Positions 8,263-15,749 of a DNA stretch of 43,820 nt are shown in pieces (within the stretch, counting starts at the first letter, position 1; the number at the start of each line of letters is the position of its first letter). The stretch spans positions 1 to 43,820 of the forward strand of contig NZ_LYMK01000053.1 of assembly GCF_002157355.1 (NCBI RefSeq), written 5' to 3'. The notes under the pieces were generated by a model that searched no databases, had not been told where the DNA came from, and was given only the letters and a program-made list of their open reading frames with translations. Origin of the DNA: Variovorax sp. JS1663. GTDB lineage: Bacteria; Pseudomonadota; Gammaproteobacteria; Burkholderiales; Burkholderiaceae_C. The position numbers and the translations under genes were made by a program.

Positions 8263-8346
8263 GGATTCAACCCTTGCGCCAGGCTGGCCTTCGGCCAACG
8301 CTCGCGCGTACTTCGGTCCGCCACATGGCGGCCACGACTTCGACAC

Positions 8347-8562
8347 ATGCAGACATCACAAGCCCACGAGGTGGGCAAATACCTCGTCACACCGATGACA
8401 AGACTCACCGACACCGGTCAATACGCGGCTTCGGTCTCCGTTCGGCGCGGAATGCACGACCGCGTCTTCCGGCTCGTCCAGCGCTTCGACAGCGCTGCCC
8501 GCGCCGCGCGCTACGCGCTGGCTCAGGGACGCCATATCGTCCTGAACAACCAACTGGCATAG
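8347..8562 (+). CDS. Conserved small hypothetical protein
   Basis: A 71-residue protein with the core GQYAASVSVRRGMHDRVF and AARYALAQGRHIVLNNQ. I recall close relatives as unnamed short proteins in Comamonadaceae, but no function is known to me. It has no signal peptide or membrane span and is basic. The RNA-binding protein gene follows 68 bases downstream on the same strand, so the two may share a transcript. ATG 8347 is not preceded by a clear ribosome site. Confidence 0.6.
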   Translation: MQTSQAHEVGKYLVTPMTRLTDTGQYAASVSVRRGMHDRVFRLVQRFDSAARAARYALAQGRHIVLNNQLA

Positions 8563-8630
8563 GGGCGTCTCTCGACCTCCGACAATTCCGGGTCCATGGG
8601 GGATTCGGGAAGCACTCAAGAAAGCAAATC

Positions 8631-8963
8631 ATGGAAAACAAACTCTACGTCGGCAATCTCTCCTACTCGATGCGGGACGACACGCTGCAGCGGCAATTCG
8701 AAGCTTTTGGCCATGTCTCGTCGGCCAAGGTCATGATGGAGCGCGACTCGGGACGCTCCAAGGGCTTCGGCTTCGTCGAGATGAGCTCGACTGCCGAAGC
8801 GCAAGCGGCCATCCAGGGACTCAATGGCAAGGAAGTCGATGGCCGCGCCCTGATCGTCAACGTCGCTCGCCCCATGGAGCCGCGCAGTGGCGGCTTCGGC
8901 GGTGGGGATCGTCACGGCGGCGGTGGCGGCTATCGCAGTGGCGGGAACCGCGGCGGCTACTGA
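8631..8963 (+). CDS. RRM-domain RNA-binding protein, glycine-rich tail
   Basis: 110 residues: one RNA recognition motif with RNP2 KLYVGNL (4-10) and RNP1 KGFGFVEM (44-51), then a Gly/Arg-rich tail from about residue 84 (GGFGGGDRHGGGGGYRSGG). This is the bacterial/cyanobacterial Rbp architecture; such proteins bind single-stranded RNA and are often induced by cold. The start at 8631 gives the canonical MENKLYVGNL N-terminus. It is in the cytosol, and regulation is not visible in the short upstream gap. Confidence 0.95.
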   Translation: MENKLYVGNLSYSMRDDTLQRQFEAFGHVSSAKVMMERDSGRSKGFGFVEMSSTAEAQAAIQGLNGKEVDGRALIVNVARPMEPRSGGFGGGDRHGGGGGYRSGGNRGGY

Positions 8964-9030
8964 TCTGCGCTGCGCTCGGTGGGGGCGGGCGGCCTGCCCT
9001 CGTCCTCCCTGAGCGCCAACTTCAACTTTC

Positions 9031-9049
9031 GATCGCGCCCCGCGCGATC
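9031..9049. terminator. Hairpin between convergent genes
   Basis: GATCGCGC (9031-9038) and GCGCGATC (9042-9049) form a perfect eight-pair stem with a three-base loop, between the end of the RNA-binding protein gene and the stop of the convergent gene at 9048. No T tract follows on either strand, so it may only act as a weak bidirectional terminator or 3' stabiliser. Confidence 0.35.
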
Positions 9050-9287
9050 AGTGCCTGTCGAACTGAGGTTTGGCCAGGCCCGCGATCAGCTGCCGGCAGA
9101 TGTTCCGCCCTGTCGTCGTCACGCGCAGCTTGCCGCCGTCCCATTCCAGCCACGCGAGATCGACATAGTCGTCGATGGCCTCATCGCCGACTTCACCCGC
9201 CTTGTTCCGATCGAGCAGATCGGCAGCGTCCAGCAGTGCGGCGCGCAGTTCTTCGCGGCGGGTGTCGGTGATGGGGATGGCGGCCAT
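9048..9287 (-). CDS. Small hypothetical protein
   Basis: A 79-residue acidic protein (DTRREELRAALLDAADLLDR, then a DEAIDDYVDLAWLEWDGG segment and VTTTGRNICRQLIAGL). The order helix, acidic loop, short strand suggests a small folded domain, perhaps helix-turn-helix-like, but I recognise no family. A GGAGCAG ribosome site precedes ATG 9287. The gene is convergent with the RNA-binding protein gene and divergent from the small gene at 9417. Confidence 0.7.
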   Translation of the reverse strand: MAAIPITDTRREELRAALLDAADLLDRNKAGEVGDEAIDDYVDLAWLEWDGGKLRVTTTGRNICRQLIAGLAKPQFDRH

Positions 9288-9416
9288 GGGCTGCTCCGAT
9301 GGGAAAAGACCTTCACCTTAGCACTCACCGTGCTGGCGTGCCCTGATCTTGTCTCGCGACCTTTCCACGAGAAGAGGCGCACAATGGTCTTTCGATCTAC
9401 TGTCCAAGGAGGAGCT

Positions 9417-9653
9417 ATGCCGATGCATCTGCTCCACATCATTCGCTTGAGCAAGCTGCCTCTTTGCGTCACTGACTTGGAAGACATCGAGAAGATTGCG
9501 GCCCTGCTCGAAGCGCGGCTCATCACAGCCACGCTGCCAAGGTGGCGAGAGAATTGCCGAGCCACCTGGGCGACCGTGCACTCGGTCACGCCTCTGGGCC
9601 TGCGGGAGCTCGGGCGTCTGCAGCCATTCCATGCGGCGAATTCAGATCTCTGA
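9417..9653 (+). CDS. Small hypothetical protein
   Basis: 78 residues from ATG 9417, which has a near-perfect AAGGAGG site directly upstream; the longer open frame has none. The sequence has LPLCVTDLEDIEKIAALLEA, an amphipathic helix, and later RWRENCRATWATVHSVTPLG with a TPLGLRELGRLQ end that resembles the recognition part of small winged-helix proteins. No family recognised. The following 124 bases to 9777 hold no gene that I can support. Confidence 0.55.
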   Translation: MPMHLLHIIRLSKLPLCVTDLEDIEKIAALLEARLITATLPRWRENCRATWATVHSVTPLGLRELGRLQPFHAANSDL

Positions 9654-9777
9654 GGGATCTCGCTCCAAGGCGCCAAAACAGGCGCGCACACGCATCGAAG
9701 CCGCTGCACGCACCCCTGCAACCGCCAGCCAGCGCCAGACGCTTGCCATGGCGCGTACCCGGATGCCGTGCTGCCAT

Positions 9778-10566
9778 TCAGGCATTGCCGTGGTGGCAGC
9801 ACGCGGCCTCCGCCGACGCCGCCTTCGCGGGCGACGGCTCGTACCGGTCGTGGTGGCGCACCCACTCCATCTTGTTGTCCACGTCACGCTCGCCGCGGCC
9901 CTGGGGCATGAGGTCCAGCATGTTGTAGGTGCCCATCATCACTTCGACGCCGCGTCCATAGGTCGAGTAGGTCCGGAAGACCTGGCCCGTGTCGTCCTTG
10001 CAGAACGCGCTGATGCCGGGCCATTCCTCCGATGCGAAGGGCCAGCCGCCGAAGTTGTAGTCGATCTTTCCGGTGGCCACTTCCTCCGGCGTGAAGCTCA
10101 CGCGGAAGTCGTAGTTGAAGTCAGTGCCGAATGAGGACACCCACCTGAACTTCCAGCCCATGCGCTGGCGAAAGCGCTCGATCTCCGCCAGCGGCGCGCG
10201 CGAGACGGCCACGAACGTCACGTCGCGCTGCGCGAGGTGCACGGTCATGCCGTCGGTGTGATCGGCCATGTAGGAGCAGCTCGGGCAACCCTGCTCCCAC
10301 CCCGGCGCCAGCATGAAGTGCTGCACCAGCAGTTGACTGCGGCCATCGAACAGCTCGGCGAGCCGGCGCGGGCCTTCGAGCGTGTCGAAGACGTAGTCCT
10401 TCTCGACGCGCACCCACGGCAGCGCGCGGCGCTCGCGGGCGATGCGATCGCGCAGGTGGGTCAGCTCCTTTTCATGGACCAGCAGCGCCCTGCGCTCGGC
10501 CAGCCATTGATCCATGGACACGACGGCATGGTTTGCCTTACCCGCTTCGGATTGGACGGTATTCAT
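9778..10566 (-). CDS. DUF899 thioredoxin-like family protein
   Basis: A 262-residue DUF899 protein. The signature PGWEQGCPSCSYMAD carries a CxxC (C94, C97) at the thioredoxin-fold active-site position, followed by RDVTFVAVSRAP, RMGWKFRWVSS and the FRTYSTYGRGVEVMMG block of the family. ATG 10566 has AAGGAGC upstream. It is the third gene of a minus-strand set with the beta-propeller at 10611 and the regulator at 11327. The biochemical role of DUF899 is not known; a redox or peroxide function is only suggested by the fold. Confidence 0.9.
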   Translation of the reverse strand: MNTVQSEAGKANHAVVSMDQWLAERRALLVHEKELTHLRDRIARERRALPWVRVEKDYVFDTLEGPRRLAELFDGRSQLLVQHFMLAPGWEQGCPSCSYMADHTDGMTVHLAQRDVTFVAVSRAPLAEIERFRQRMGWKFRWVSSFGTDFNYDFRVSFTPEEVATGKIDYNFGGWPFASEEWPGISAFCKDDTGQVFRTYSTYGRGVEVMMGTYNMLDLMPQGRGERDVDNKMEWVRHHDRYEPSPAKAASAEAACCHHGNA

Positions 10567-10610
10567 GAGTTTGCTCCTTGATTCGAAAAAAGGTCCGGAT
10601 GCCACCGCGA

Positions 10611-11279
10611 TCACGACAGGGCGGCCTTGGGGCGCCGCACGGCGCGGACCTTGCCGCTCGGACCGCCGCCGCAATAGAAGAGCCCGGCCCCGTCGGACTC
10701 GAGCCCACTGACGCCGGTGCCGGCCGGCATCTCCACCCGATCGAGTACGGCGCCGCTGTGCGGATCGATGCGGCGGATCTCGCTCTCGTCGCCCTCCCAG
10801 GTGCCATGCCACAACTCGCCATCGACCCAGGTCACACCGGTCACGAAGCGATTGGACTCGATGGTGCGGATGACCTTCCCCGTTTCGGGATCGATCTGGT
10901 GGATCTTGCGTTCCCGGTACTGTCCCACCCACAGGCTGCCTTCGGCCCAGGCGAGTCCCGAGTCGCCTCCCTGGCCGGGCGCCGGGATCGACGCCAACAC
11001 CTGTCCGGTCGAAGGATCGATCTTGTCGATGCGCGCCTCGGCGATCTGGTAGAGGTACTTGCCGTCGAAGGCGGTGCCTGCATCGCCAGCGCAGGCCAGC
11101 GTGCGCGTCGGCTCGCCGCTGGCCGGGTCGAAGGCGACCAGCGTGGCGCCGGTGGCGGCCCAGACGTTGCGACCGTCATGGGTGACGCCGTGGACGCGAT
11201 CGGCGCCGGCAAAAGGTCCGTACTCGCGCACGATCTCGGCCGCGTGCGAGCGGGCCCGGGTTCTGTTCCTGACTGTCAT
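10611..11279 (-). CDS. Beta-propeller protein (glutamine-cyclotransferase / Vgb-like)
   Basis: 222 residues made of repeated propeller blades: RVHGVTHDGRNVWAATG, LYQIAEARIDKIDPSTGQVL, SGLAWAEGSLWVGQYRERKI, HQIDPETGKVIRTIES, VTGVTWVDGELWHGTW and IRRIDPHSGAVLDRVEMP. The repeated W-V-G / I-D-P-x-T-G pattern is that of glutamine cyclotransferase-like and virginiamycin-lyase-like propellers. There is no signal peptide, so it is probably cytosolic. AAAGGAGC precedes ATG 11279. It lies between the DUF899 gene and the regulator gene in one probable operon. No catalytic residue set was identified, so an enzyme call is not safe. Confidence 0.75.
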   Translation of the reverse strand: MTVRNRTRARSHAAEIVREYGPFAGADRVHGVTHDGRNVWAATGATLVAFDPASGEPTRTLACAGDAGTAFDGKYLYQIAEARIDKIDPSTGQVLASIPAPGQGGDSGLAWAEGSLWVGQYRERKIHQIDPETGKVIRTIESNRFVTGVTWVDGELWHGTWEGDESEIRRIDPHSGAVLDRVEMPAGTGVSGLESDGAGLFYCGGGPSGKVRAVRRPKAALS

Positions 11280-11326
11280 CGATCTGCTCCTTTCGGCGCG
11301 CGGGCATCGGCGCCGTCAGGACTAAT

Positions 11327-12547
11327 CTACTCAAGCGAGAGCGCGGCGGGGAGTAACAAGATCGTCGTGAATCCGGCCAGCGGCGGGGACAACCAGCGCT
11401 GCGCGCGCGCCCGCCCGGTGGAGCACACCCGCCCCTGCGCCTCCAGCTCGACCAGCGCACGCTGGACGGTGCGCTGGCTAGCCCCCACGGCCAGCGCCAG
11501 CGCCGAGGTCGACCACGCCGCGCCGTCGGACAGCAGCGCCACCAGCGAGGCCTGGTCGCCGTCGATGGGTGGCGCCAGCACGACCACATCGCGCCCCTCC
11601 TGAGGCCGCAGCACGAAGCCGCGCGCGGTGGCCTCGATCTGCGCCAGCCCGGTCACGAGCGCGCGCAGCCGGCCGATCTCGACCCGCAGGCGGGCCCGGT
11701 GCGTCTCGTCGGGGCGCTGGGTCCGAAAGGCCTGCGCGATCAGCGCTTCGCGCTCGACGTCGCCGGGCCAGGCCGCAGCCAGCGCGTGCATCAGGGAAAA
11801 CAGCAGCGGCCGGCGCGCCAGCGGCCGCCACGCATCGCCCGCGCGAAGGCCGCGGCGGCAGGCATCGACCACCAGCGCGCCGGAATCGAGCAATGCCGCA
11901 ACCTGGTCGAGCCGCAACGCCTGCTCGCCGCCGTCGATGAGGCGCCGCGCGGCAGGACGATCGAGCGCGGCCTGCGCCTCCGATACCTCGGCGCGCAACG
12001 CTGGCACGCCCGCGCGATCGGCTGCCTCGTGCGCGCGGGCCAGCGCATGGCGCGCCGCATCGGTGTGCAGCGAACGCAGCGACAGCTCCGCCGCGGCCAG
12101 CTCGGCCACCGCCGCCAGCGCAGGCGGCAGGCCGCGCGCATCGAGGCCTGCCAGCGCGGCCGCGGCTTCTTCCAGGCGGCCGAGCAGCAGCAGCCGGCGC
12201 GCCGCGATCAATCGGGCCTGGCATGCATTGGTGTCGTCGCCGCGCGCCTCCAGCGTGGCGGTGGCCGCCGCCAGCGGACGCGGCGAGCCGCCGATGTCGC
12301 GCATGGCCAGCGCCACCTCGGCTTCGGCCACGACGCAGCGGGCGCGCGCCAGCTCCTCGTGCGCTCCGAATCCGCGCGCGGCACGCCGCAGCAGCTCGCG
12401 GGCGCGTGGATGCTCACCCAGCTGGGCCATCGCGATGCCGCGCAGCGCCAGCGCCGGCGGGTCCTCGCGCAGGGCGACCCGCTTGAGGGCGCCGAGCATG
12501 TCGCCGGCAGCCAGGGCGCGGGCGGAGGCGGCGATGAGGGAGTCCAT
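11327..12547 (-). CDS. Winged-helix regulator with a long helical repeat domain
   Basis: A 406-residue Ala/Leu/Arg-rich protein. Residues about 1-215 are helical repeats (ALKRVALREDPPALALRGIA, RARELLRRAARGFG, RRLLLLGRLEEAAAALAGLD) like tetratricopeptides. A middle part (REALIAQAFRTQRPDETHRA, RLRVEIGRLRALV) resembles SARP/MalT-type transcription domains, and a C-terminal helix-turn-helix (STSALALAVGASQRTVQRALVE) ends in a conserved PPLAGFTTILLLP. I recall homologues next to DUF899 and propeller genes in Burkholderiales, so it probably controls those two downstream genes. The ligand is unknown. Confidence 0.72.
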   Translation of the reverse strand: MDSLIAASARALAAGDMLGALKRVALREDPPALALRGIAMAQLGEHPRARELLRRAARGFGAHEELARARCVVAEAEVALAMRDIGGSPRPLAAATATLEARGDDTNACQARLIAARRLLLLGRLEEAAAALAGLDARGLPPALAAVAELAAAELSLRSLHTDAARHALARAHEAADRAGVPALRAEVSEAQAALDRPAARRLIDGGEQALRLDQVAALLDSGALVVDACRRGLRAGDAWRPLARRPLLFSLMHALAAAWPGDVEREALIAQAFRTQRPDETHRARLRVEIGRLRALVTGLAQIEATARGFVLRPQEGRDVVVLAPPIDGDQASLVALLSDGAAWSTSALALAVGASQRTVQRALVELEAQGRVCSTGRARAQRWLSPPLAGFTTILLLPAALSLE

Positions 12548-12611
12548 GGCGACAGGCTAACCCGATGGCACGGCATTGGATAGGATGGAGGGCAGTCGTT
12601 GAGGAGCCACG

Positions 12612-13082
12612 ATGACCGACGCACTCGCCTCCATCCTGAAGGACTGCGAATCGCGGTCCGCGCAACCTGATGCACTGAAGCTCGCCTTCGCCTACGAATG
12701 CGTCGAACGCGTCCGCCACCTGCTCGAGGACGAAGCCGTGGTTCGTTGCCTCGACACGCTGCGCGCCTACATCGATGGGAAAGTCGATCGAGGCGCGCTC
12801 GATCGGGCCGCCTCCGAGGCGGCCGACCTGGCCAATCGGCACCAGGGCTCCCGCTCGCTGGACGGCGTCGGCCACGCGGCCGTCTCGGCAAGCTACGCGG
12901 TGGCCAATGCCTTGGCCGGCCGGGTCGTTCAGGCCGCAGACTACGCAGCGTATGCGGCTGTCTACGGTGGCGGCGGCTACGGAGCCGTCAGCGATCCCGA
13001 GTCCTTCGCGCCGGAGAAGTCCTGGCAACTCGCCAGGCTGCAGGCGCTGGCGAACGCCATTGAACGGGCCGAAGGTCACTGA
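12612..13082 (+). CDS. Putative Imm-5-like immunity-family protein
   Basis: 156 residues, all-helical, with AFAYECVERVRHLLED, LRAYIDGKVDRGALDRA, then an Ala-rich stretch SASYAVANALAGRV and AADYAAYAAVYG. The pattern of a helical ERV..L core followed by A-x-x-A repeats resembles the Imm-5 group of putative immunity proteins; the match is by eye and only moderate. GAGGAGC precedes ATG 12612. No toxin gene lies next to it, so if it is an immunity protein it is an orphan. A tiny lipoprotein gene follows 17 bases later. Confidence 0.6.
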   Translation: MTDALASILKDCESRSAQPDALKLAFAYECVERVRHLLEDEAVVRCLDTLRAYIDGKVDRGALDRAASEAADLANRHQGSRSLDGVGHAAVSASYAVANALAGRVVQAADYAAYAAVYGGGGYGAVSDPESFAPEKSWQLARLQALANAIERAEGH

Positions 13083-13099
13083 GCCAGCACAGAACTCCC

Positions 13100-13270
13100 A
13101 TGAAACGGTCACCAGACTTCGGACGATTCGTCCTCAGGGTTGGGAGCGCCATGCTGGCATGCGCCCTGGCTGGCTGCGCAGGCACGGCGCAGCCGGACTA
13201 TTCGGTCTGCTCGACACAGCCCGGCACCTACGCCTGTCAGATCGAGCAGTACCAGCGCGTCAACGACTGA
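13100..13270 (+). CDS. Small lipoprotein
   Basis: A 56-codon frame: an N-terminus with four basic residues (Lys2, Arg3, Arg9, Arg13), a hydrophobic stretch and the lipobox LAGC with Cys26, followed by a short mature part (AGTAQPDYSVCSTQPGTYAC) containing two more cysteines and a charged end QYQRVND. This is the layout of a small exported lipoprotein with one possible disulphide. It begins 17 bases after the Imm-5-like gene and could be co-transcribed. The 178 bases from 13271 to 13448 contain GC-rich inverted repeats but no gene. Confidence 0.6.
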   Translation: MKRSPDFGRFVLRVGSAMLACALAGCAGTAQPDYSVCSTQPGTYACQIEQYQRVND

Positions 13271-13448
13271 GGCCGTCGAAGGCGCCGTTGACCCGCGCCG
13301 ACAACGTCCCCTGAGATCCCGCCCGCGGTGCAAGCCGCGCCCGGACCCGCGGGAAGGGTTGAACCCATTTGCCTTCGTTTGCTGATTCACCGGCCTCTTT
13401 GTGCAGCCGGATTTGCGGGTCATCGGCTCTTCATGCACGGAGGTTCAT

Positions 13449-13875
13449 GTGAAGCGCATTCCCCCTCGGCCCGACCTGGGCCATCTGAAGAAGCAGGCCA
13501 AGGAGCTGCTGGCCTCGTACCGCACCGGCGACGACGCTCGGCGGCGACTGGAATGCATCGGCGCTGAACCAGGCCGTATTTCGCGGCGACGCCGCCCTCG
13601 CCCGCTTCCTGCTCGCGCACGGTTCCAGCTGGACCGAGCAGCACGGCTATGGCGACAACGTGTGCGGCACGTTGTCATGGGCCTCGTGCAACGAGCCCGT
13701 GGCGGGCGGCGACTGGCTGGGCTGCGCCGAGGCGCTGGTGGCCCATGGCATGCCGGCTGCGCAACCGGACCCGCAGGACGATGCCACCGTCTTCGTCGAG
13801 GGACGCCGCATGGCGTTCCCCGACGAGGTGACCGACTTCCTGCTCGGCGCCGCTGCTACGCCTTCGCGTCGATGA
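13449..13875 (+). pseudogene. Remnant of an ankyrin-repeat protein gene
   Basis: A GTG at 13449 after GGAGG (13439-13443) begins VKRIPPRPDLGHLKKQAKEL, the usual N-terminus of a family of ankyrin-repeat proteins. After about 38 codons the frame is lost. A different frame, from about 13563, continues with NQAVFRGDAALARFLLAHGS, YGDNVCGTLSWASCNEPVAG and LGCAEALVAHGM, the C-terminal ankyrin repeats of the same family, stopping at 13875. The central repeats are missing and the two ends are out of phase, so this is an internal deletion with a frame change. The last 20 bases overlap the convergent glycosyltransferase gene and coincide with a direct repeat. Confidence 0.8.
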
Positions 13876-13877
13876 TG
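13856..13877. repeat. Direct repeat, left copy (flanks glycosyltransferase-marR)
   Basis: CTA C-N2 then CTTCGCGTCGATGATG. The same 22 bases, with 20 identities, occur at 15728-15749. In both copies the repeat spans the stop codon (TAG on the minus strand) and the last codons I-I-D-A-K of a minus-strand gene, and the last codons S-R-R plus TGA of a plus-strand gene. Confidence 0.75.
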
Positions 13878-15169
13878 GCTGCGGCGTCGGACCCGGCGCG
13901 CTCGCGCAGGTGCGCGATCAGCGCATCGGCGGCGCGGCCGGCGCCGTCGACGTGGGCGTAGTGCAGCCGTGCCCGGGCCGCGGCCGCGGCATAGGCTGGA
14001 TCGGCAGTGATCCGCCGGACCGCGGAAGCGACGTTCATCGCATCAGCGTGGCGCGGTCCGATGGCGATCGCCATGCCCTGTCGCATGGCCAACGCCACGT
14101 TGAGCTCCTGTTCCGGCTGCAAGGGAAAGCCGATGAAAGGCGTGCCGCCGGCCATCGCCGTCTGCACGCTGCCCTGCCCGCCCATGATCAGCGCGAGCTG
14201 GACGCGCGGCATGATCCTGTGGCTCGGCAGGACGCCCTCCACCAGCACCTCGTCGCCCTCGAGATCGCGCAGCGCGTGGATGGTCGCACCGACCAGCACC
14301 CGCAGCCCTCCGTCACGCACGCCTTCGACGACGCGCCGGATGAACTCGGGCGTGCTCGACGACAGGCAGACATAGGCCACCGGACGGCCGTCGCGCAGGA
14401 AGGCCTCGACCCTCGCGGGAACGGGCATGTCGAGCCGGGCATAGAGCGGACCGACGTAGCGCAGCCGCGTGCCGGCGCGGTAGGCACGCCGGTCCCGGGG
14501 CGTCCACGACGTCATGGCGGCGTCGGACACGCCGAGCACTTCGGGAACATCGGTGACCAGGGTCAGGTCGCCCAGCATCAGCGCGGCCAGGCTGGGCACC
14601 GGCTCCACGCCCAGCTCGGCCGCGACCTCGTTCAGGAAGGCGACCGGCCCGCGCATGCGGGGCGGCCCCATGTTGGCCATCATCTTCAGGATCGACGCGG
14701 GCAGCCAGTCGAGCTGCGGAACGGGCGATTGCGACGGCGCGGGCGCGAGCCCTCGCTCGAAGACCGGCGGCACATAGGAGCCGCCGTGCGAAGCCGCGAG
14801 CGGGATGCCGAGCACCCGGGCCGAGAGGAAGGCCGTCAGGGTGAACCCGATCACCACCATGTCGGCGGCGTGCACCCGCAGGAACTCGACTTCGCTGCGC
14901 ACGCCAGCGCGCACCTCGTCCGCCGACTGGAGGCGCGCGCCGGGCCGGCCCAGCGCGACGATGCCCGCGATGTAGTCCCTGCAGCGCTGCTCGTCCATCA
15001 GCGGCTCCAGCAGCGTATAGGGCATGCCGGCTTCATCGAGCACGCGGGTGTAGGGTCCGCCGTGGGTGGCCATGACGATCGGCTCGCCGCGCGCCATCAA
15101 GGCCTGGGCGATGGCCAGCATGCGTGAGGTCTCGGAAAGAAATCCGCAATGGGGAAACAGCGCGATCAT
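13856..15169 (-). CDS. UDP-glycosyltransferase-like protein (GT1/GT-B family)
   Basis: 437 residues. The N-terminal half starts MIALFPHCGFLSETSRMLAI, the strand-loop-helix opening of GT-B enzymes; the C-terminal half has RPVAYVCLSSSTPEF, HRIMPRVQLALIMGGQGSVQ and AGGTPFIGFPLQPEQELN, which fit the donor-binding PSPG-like region of the UGT/macrolide transferase family. The start at 15169 is supported by GAGGTG five bases upstream; 15190 has no such site. It is transcribed away from marR across a palindrome, so it is probably the MarR target. The acceptor is unknown. The end IIDAKA lies in a direct repeat shared with the Bug gene at 15728. Confidence 0.85.
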   Translation of the reverse strand: MIALFPHCGFLSETSRMLAIAQALMARGEPIVMATHGGPYTRVLDEAGMPYTLLEPLMDEQRCRDYIAGIVALGRPGARLQSADEVRAGVRSEVEFLRVHAADMVVIGFTLTAFLSARVLGIPLAASHGGSYVPPVFERGLAPAPSQSPVPQLDWLPASILKMMANMGPPRMRGPVAFLNEVAAELGVEPVPSLAALMLGDLTLVTDVPEVLGVSDAAMTSWTPRDRRAYRAGTRLRYVGPLYARLDMPVPARVEAFLRDGRPVAYVCLSSSTPEFIRRVVEGVRDGGLRVLVGATIHALRDLEGDEVLVEGVLPSHRIMPRVQLALIMGGQGSVQTAMAGGTPFIGFPLQPEQELNVALAMRQGMAIAIGPRHADAMNVASAVRRITADPAYAAAAARARLHYAHVDGAGRAADALIAHLRERAGSDAAAIIDAKA

Positions 15170-15208
15170 CGCGTCACCTCGCTGGGCCATCGCCAGCGCG
15201 ACGGCATT

Positions 15209-15226
15209 TAGGTAATATATTCCCTA
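15209..15226. promoter_or_regulatory. MarR operator overlapping the marR start
   Basis: TAGGTAATATATTCCCTA is an 18-base palindrome with one mismatched pair, typical in size and AT-rich centre for MarR dimers. Its last base is the A of the marR start codon. It lies 39 bases upstream of the divergent glycosyltransferase start, so one dimer could shut both genes. This matches the usual autorepression of MarR proteins; binding is inferred. Confidence 0.72.
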
Positions 15227-15747
15227 TGGACCTTCGTCGTCAAATCCTGAATCTCGGACTGGAGTCCGGCGGCGATGCCGAGCGGGCCGAGCGCGTGCTG
15301 CTGTTCCGCCTTCTTCTCGCCAGCGGCATGGAGCTGCGCACGCGCATGGACAGGCTGCTCGCGGACAGCGGTCTCACCACGCAACAGGCGATGGTGCTCC
15401 AGGTGCTGCAGGGCCAGCCGGAGCCGCCGACGCTCAAGCAACTGGCCGCCAGCCTGGCAATGAGCCATCAGAATCTCAAGCAGATCGCCCTTGCGCTCGA
15501 GCGCAAGGGTTTCGTCGAGATCGCCCCGGACCCGCAGGATGCGCGCGCGCGCCGCCTGCACCTGACCCGGCAGCATCACCGCTTCTGGAAACACCGGAAC
15601 ACGGACGACCATGCAGAGGTCGAGCAATGGACGGCGGCGCTGTCGACGGCCGAGGTGCGCGGCCTCGTGCGCGGACTGGACAAGCTGCATCGTGCCTTGA
15701 TGCAATCACGAGACGGCGCGACCCCCCCTACATCTTCGCGTCGATGA
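15226..15747 (+). CDS. MarR family transcriptional regulator
   Basis: 173 residues. A helical N-terminus (RVLLFRLLLASGMELRTRMD) leads into the winged helix: LTTQQAMVLQVLQGQ, LKQLAASLAMSHQNLKQIAL, LERKGFVEIAPDPQDARARR, where D-x-R-x-x-R is the wing of the MarR family. The C-terminal dimer helix follows. ATG 15226 sits in its own operator. The last residues (PPTSSRR) overlap the end of the Bug gene and belong to a direct repeat. The likely targets are itself and the glycosyltransferase. Confidence 0.9.
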   Translation: MDLRRQILNLGLESGGDAERAERVLLFRLLLASGMELRTRMDRLLADSGLTTQQAMVLQVLQGQPEPPTLKQLAASLAMSHQNLKQIALALERKGFVEIAPDPQDARARRLHLTRQHHRFWKHRNTDDHAEVEQWTAALSTAEVRGLVRGLDKLHRALMQSRDGATPPTSSRR

Positions 15748-15749
15748 TG
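15728..15749. repeat. Direct repeat, right copy (flanks glycosyltransferase-marR)
   Basis: Second copy of the 22-base repeat at 13856-13877; the shared exact core is CTTCGCGTCGATGATG (15734-15749). Here it encodes the C-terminal IIDAKM of the Bug receptor on the minus strand and SSRR of MarR on the plus strand. Confidence 0.75.

Noticed and set aside
8263..8346. Longer form of the minus-strand hypothetical gene from GTG 8346
   Set aside because: It would start back to back with the ATG at 8347 with no room for promoters or a ribosome site.
13356..13366. GGGTT-G-AACCC dyad
   Set aside because: Short, isolated and not placed at a recognisable promoter; likely chance in GC-rich sequence.
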